A stretch of 64,000 nucleotides of DNA from Mycobacterium sp. ACS1612 (GTDB lineage: Bacteria; Actinomycetota; Actinomycetes; Mycobacteriales; Mycobacteriaceae), in NCBI RefSeq assembly GCF_001667505.1, contig NZ_LZHZ01000061.1:124001-188000 (forward strand), given 5' to 3'. The position numbers and the translations under genes were made by a program. Position 1 is the stretch's first letter. Every line of letters begins with the position of its first letter. Positions 61,825 to 64,000 of the stretch are shown here, in pieces. The notes beneath the pieces are model-generated. The model ran no database searches and was not told the origin of the DNA. It saw only the letters and a program-made list of their open reading frames with translations.

Positions 61825-62677
61825 AGCCCTTTAACGCATAACCGTTGTAGCGCACCCGCATTGGCAGATGGTCCCACACCCAGTTCACCGGTCGCGACCG
61901 CCACAACGCGGCGAACCGCTGATAGCGGCGCTCCTGGCGGTCACTCCACGGCAGGCCGAGAAGCTCGCGGGCCCGCGGCGGCAGCCCCCCGGTGGTCAGG
62001 AACGCCGCCACCGGATTGAACACCGGCGCGATCACCCGCCACAACGCAGGTGACACGGCTTTGGGGCACGGGAAGCCCTTCGTCACGTAGCCGACGCCGT
62101 ACTTCGCGGTCGGGTGGGCGACGACGATCTCGTCCATCATCCGGTCCCAATACCGTTCGAACTCGGCGTAGTTCGCGGGCATCGGCCGGTCGCTGACGCC
62201 GTAGCGGCGATACCACGTCTTGGACTCCAGGTAGATCTGTTCCTTCTCGGCCCGCGTCAACCGCTTGACGAACGTGTCGGCGAAGTACAGCACCTGCTCG
62301 ACGAAGGTGGCGTGCGCCCAGAAGTAGGTGTCCGGATCGAGCGCGTGGTAGCGGCCCGCCGGTCCGTCGGGGCCCGGCATCTGGCCCTTGACGTGGTGGT
62401 GGAAGTCGCGGACCTGAGTGCCCGCGTTCTCGTGGTCGGACCCGTAGACGGTGTTGAAGATCGGCGGGATGGTGCGCTTGAGTCGCTCCGCGGTGTCGGC
62501 GAAGAACGACGAGTGGTCCAGCACGCCCTGGCCGAGTTGGGCGAGCATGTTCTGCAGCACCGCGGGCCGCGGGCCGATGAGGTACATCCGGTTGTCGCCG
62601 AAATACCGCCACACCAGCGACTCGGGCCCCAACGGCAGCGCGTCGGTGGCGGTGGACTGCTCGGCAAGCTCGGTCAT
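61811..62677 (-). CDS. MpaB-family (DUF2236) oxygenase-like protein
   Basis: 288 residues. Seen: SLVWRYFGDNRMYLIGPRPAVLQNM, ENAGTQVRDFHHHVKGQMPG, and FWAHATFVEQVLYFADTF, the His-rich signature of the MpaB/latex-clearing-protein-like family, which can bind b-type haem. ATG at 62677; an upstream in-frame ATG adds a non-family tail. First gene of a pair with the TetR gene. Confidence 0.8.
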   Translation of the reverse strand: MTELAEQSTATDALPLGPESLVWRYFGDNRMYLIGPRPAVLQNMLAQLGQGVLDHSSFFADTAERLKRTIPPIFNTVYGSDHENAGTQVRDFHHHVKGQMPGPDGPAGRYHALDPDTYFWAHATFVEQVLYFADTFVKRLTRAEKEQIYLESKTWYRRYGVSDRPMPANYAEFERYWDRMMDEIVVAHPTAKYGVGYVTKGFPCPKAVSPALWRVIAPVFNPVAAFLTTGGLPPRARELLGLPWSDRQERRYQRFAALWRSRPVNWVWDHLPMRVRYNGYALKGYARG

Positions 62678-62765
62678 GTGCAACAGTGTTACAGATTTCG
62701 AACTTTGTACCAACCCGGCGTGAAACCGCCCGGGTAGCGGCCTGCGAAACGTCGATCTCGACGGA

Positions 62766-62990
62766 TCAGCCGCGCCGCATCCGGGCGATGCCCAGCACGG
62801 CCAGCACGCCGGCGATCGTCGCCAGCAGCAGCGACAGCACCAGCAGCGGCGCGCTGTAGACCACCGACGTGGTCTGCGGCTCGCCGTCCAGCACAGGCGC
62901 GACCACCACCGTCGAACTGGCGGCCAACCAACTCAGCACAGCGCCGACCGCGCAAACCACCGCCGCGACCAACTCGACCCGGGCCCTCAC
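62766..62990 (-). CDS. Small two-helix membrane protein (74 aa)
   Basis: GTG at 62990 overlaps the preceding stop as GTGA. Two membrane helices (about 5-24 and 45-68) joined by an extracytoplasmic loop (SSTVVVAPVLDGEPQTTSVVYS). No family identified. Last of three overlapping membrane-protein genes at the right edge of the window. Confidence 0.65.
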   Translation of the reverse strand: MRARVELVAAVVCAVGAVLSWLAASSTVVVAPVLDGEPQTTSVVYSAPLLVLSLLLATIAGVLAVLGIARMRRG

Positions 62991-63478
62991 GACGCCTGCT
63001 CCGGGGGAATGCGCTCCTCGACCAGATGGGTCAGCGCGGACCGCAGCAGCTGATGCTTGCGCGCCCACGCCTGGGCGGTGCGATCGTTGGTCAGCCGCAG
63101 GCCGATGCCGGTGCGACCGCGCGGGACGCCGGTCAGCTCGCCGAGCGCCCGCGCGGACATCCACCTCGGCTCGTCGGGCCCGGTCGGCTCCGGGTAGATC
63201 CGCACGATGTCGTCGATGCGCAGCAGTTCAGTGCCCTGCCGCAGATGATCGGGCGTCAACTCGACCGAGGTGTGGATGCGCGCGGCCTTGACCTGGATCG
63301 CCAGAAATCCGCTGACGAGCACGAAGAACACGCCGGGAACCAGCAGCTGGATGCCGTAACCGGCGGACAACTGGATCAGCGCCATCGCGACGCCGGCGGC
63401 GGGCCCGGCCGCGGTCCACCACCAGCTGGCGCCCTGTTCGTAGAACAGCACGTCCGACGACGTGCCGACGTTGCTCAC
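62987..63478 (-). CDS. Membrane protein with PH-like C-terminal domain (DUF3093-like)
   Basis: 163 residues, GTG at 63478 (GTGA overlap). Two helices at about residues 18-60, then a soluble part with SVELTPDHLRQGTELLRIDDIVRIYPEP and GVPRGRTGIGLRLTNDRTAQAWARKH, resembling DUF3093 proteins. Family assignment is by eye and modest. Middle gene of the right-hand membrane cluster. Confidence 0.6.
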   Translation of the reverse strand: MSNVGTSSDVLFYEQGASWWWTAAGPAAGVAMALIQLSAGYGIQLLVPGVFFVLVSGFLAIQVKAARIHTSVELTPDHLRQGTELLRIDDIVRIYPEPTGPDEPRWMSARALGELTGVPRGRTGIGLRLTNDRTAQAWARKHQLLRSALTHLVEERIPPEQAS

Positions 63479-63846
63479 GGCGACTCCTGTCCCTGCACCG
63501 CCGCGGGCCGGGTGATCAGCACGGCACCGGCGACCAGCGGGAAGACCGCCAGCAGCGTGATGCCGTTGGCGAGCCGGGCCAGCGCCGCCAGCGCGATCAG
63601 CGCGACGACGGTCAGCGCCAGCGCCAGCGCGGCCCGCCGGAACCGGGTATCGCCGCCGCGGACGCGGCCGGTCAGAAACGCCAACGCCCCGCCGGCAATC
63701 GCAAACAGCACACCGGCGCCGCGAAAGACCACCGGAACATTGAGTGAAGCCGCGATCAAACCGCCGAGCATGAGCAGAAACGACGCGCCCACCCAGCACC
63801 AGAATGCGGCGGTGACGACGCGCGGTCGCGACTGTGGGGCTGTCAT
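63475..63846 (-). CDS. Four-helix membrane protein (123 aa)
   Basis: ATG at 63846. Hydrophobic helices at about residues 10-33, 40-58, 68-88 and 92-112. No motif beyond the helices. Coupled to the downstream gene by four bases. Function unknown. Confidence 0.6.
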   Translation of the reverse strand: MTAPQSRPRVVTAAFWCWVGASFLLMLGGLIAASLNVPVVFRGAGVLFAIAGGALAFLTGRVRGGDTRFRRAALALALTVVALIALAALARLANGITLLAVFPLVAGAVLITRPAAVQGQESP

Positions 63847-63867
63847 GACGCGGCCAAGCCTAGCCGC

Positions 63868-64000
63868 TCACCGGGTGAAGAAGGCGTGCGCGTCCTTGCG
63901 GTGCAGCAGGAACGCGCCGCCGACGATCAACACCGAGCCCACGATTACGGTGACCGCGTACGTGATCGCCGCCGCCGTGGGTCGGTCGACACTGAACAGA
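63868..64000 (-). CDS. Membrane protein, 5' part outside the window
   Basis: C-terminal 43 residues of an open frame that runs off the right edge. Contains SVDRPTAAAITYAVTVIVGS and LIVGGAFLLHRKDAHAFFTR, i.e. one membrane helix followed by a charged end. Stop at 63868-63870, 22 bases before the ATG at 63846, so probably the upstream member of the same cluster. Confidence 0.55.
   Translation of the reverse strand, partial: LFSVDRPTAAAITYAVTVIVGSVLIVGGAFLLHRKDAHAFFTR

Overview
The window is high-GC actinobacterial DNA from a mycobacterium, most likely an environmental, fast-growing Mycolicibacterium-type species. The identification rests on recognised gene families and gene order: menA, menB and menE; pitA with DUF3349 proteins; hemL followed by the cytochrome c maturation genes; a 264-aa MTA/purine nucleoside phosphorylase; and FadD8. 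From memory of M. tuberculosis, this is the Rv0524-Rv0551c neighbourhood read backwards, with several accessory blocks inserted. No rRNA, tRNA, CRISPR array, transposase or phage gene was seen.

Layout. 1-6.6 kb: 3' part of fadD8, a TetR/enoyl-CoA hydratase pair behind a near-perfect operator palindrome, an ECF sigma factor with a TPR-like tail, a HAD-family protein, a deazaflavin-type nitroreductase and menB. 6.6-8.9 kb: a TerC-family exporter behind what looks like a yybP-ykoY (Mn2+) riboswitch, then a lipoprotein. 8.9-15.9 kb: SDR, acyl-CoA ligase, glyoxalase-fold protein, then pitA and its small membrane partner flanked by two DUF3349 genes in opposite orientation, then menE and a flavin-fold oxidoreductase. 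15.9-28 kb: a truncated SDR with its TetR regulator, a GNAT protein, a polytopic membrane protein, an ECF41 sigma factor diverging from its AhpD-like partner, a glycosyltransferase/DUF2064/methyltransferase operon, an OmpR-type two-component pair, a repeat-bearing lipoprotein, a nitronate-monooxygenase-like enzyme, and a sugar epimerase with the phosphorylase.

28.3-33.7 kb is the most striking accessory block: a 1394-aa protein joining a Ser/Thr kinase, a class III nucleotidyl cyclase and an AAA/STAND ATPase with a helical tail, followed 10 bp later by an EmbR-like regulator (winged helix-BTAD-FHA). It reads as a phospho-relay and cAMP signalling unit inserted between the phosphorylase gene and menA. 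35.5-40.5 kb is a six-gene MoxR/DUF58/VWA-like operon. 40.5-46.6 kb holds a SnoaL-fold protein, an aquaporin-like protein lacking its second NPA motif, a NarL-type histidine kinase with two receiver proteins, a small secreted protein and a class V aminotransferase.

46.6-54.1 kb is the conserved haem/cytochrome c operon, all on the minus strand: hemL, a histidine phosphatase, a TlpA-like thioredoxin, ccdA, resB, ccsB and a ParA/MinD ATPase, mostly with 4-base stop/start overlaps. The right end (54.4-64 kb) is accessory: a large LuxR (LAL) regulator, a short quinone reductase, a STAS protein, a cytochrome P450 with a PNPOx-fold partner, a TetR/MpaB pair, and a run of small overlapping membrane-protein genes that leaves the window.

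Menaquinone synthesis (menA, menB, menE), cytochrome c assembly and haem supply (hemL) are the respiratory core of the region. Regulatory genes (two ECF sigmas, three TetRs, two two-component systems, one LAL, one kinase/FHA pair) are unusually dense around it. Coordinates and starts were read by eye; family names come from motif recognition, not database searches.
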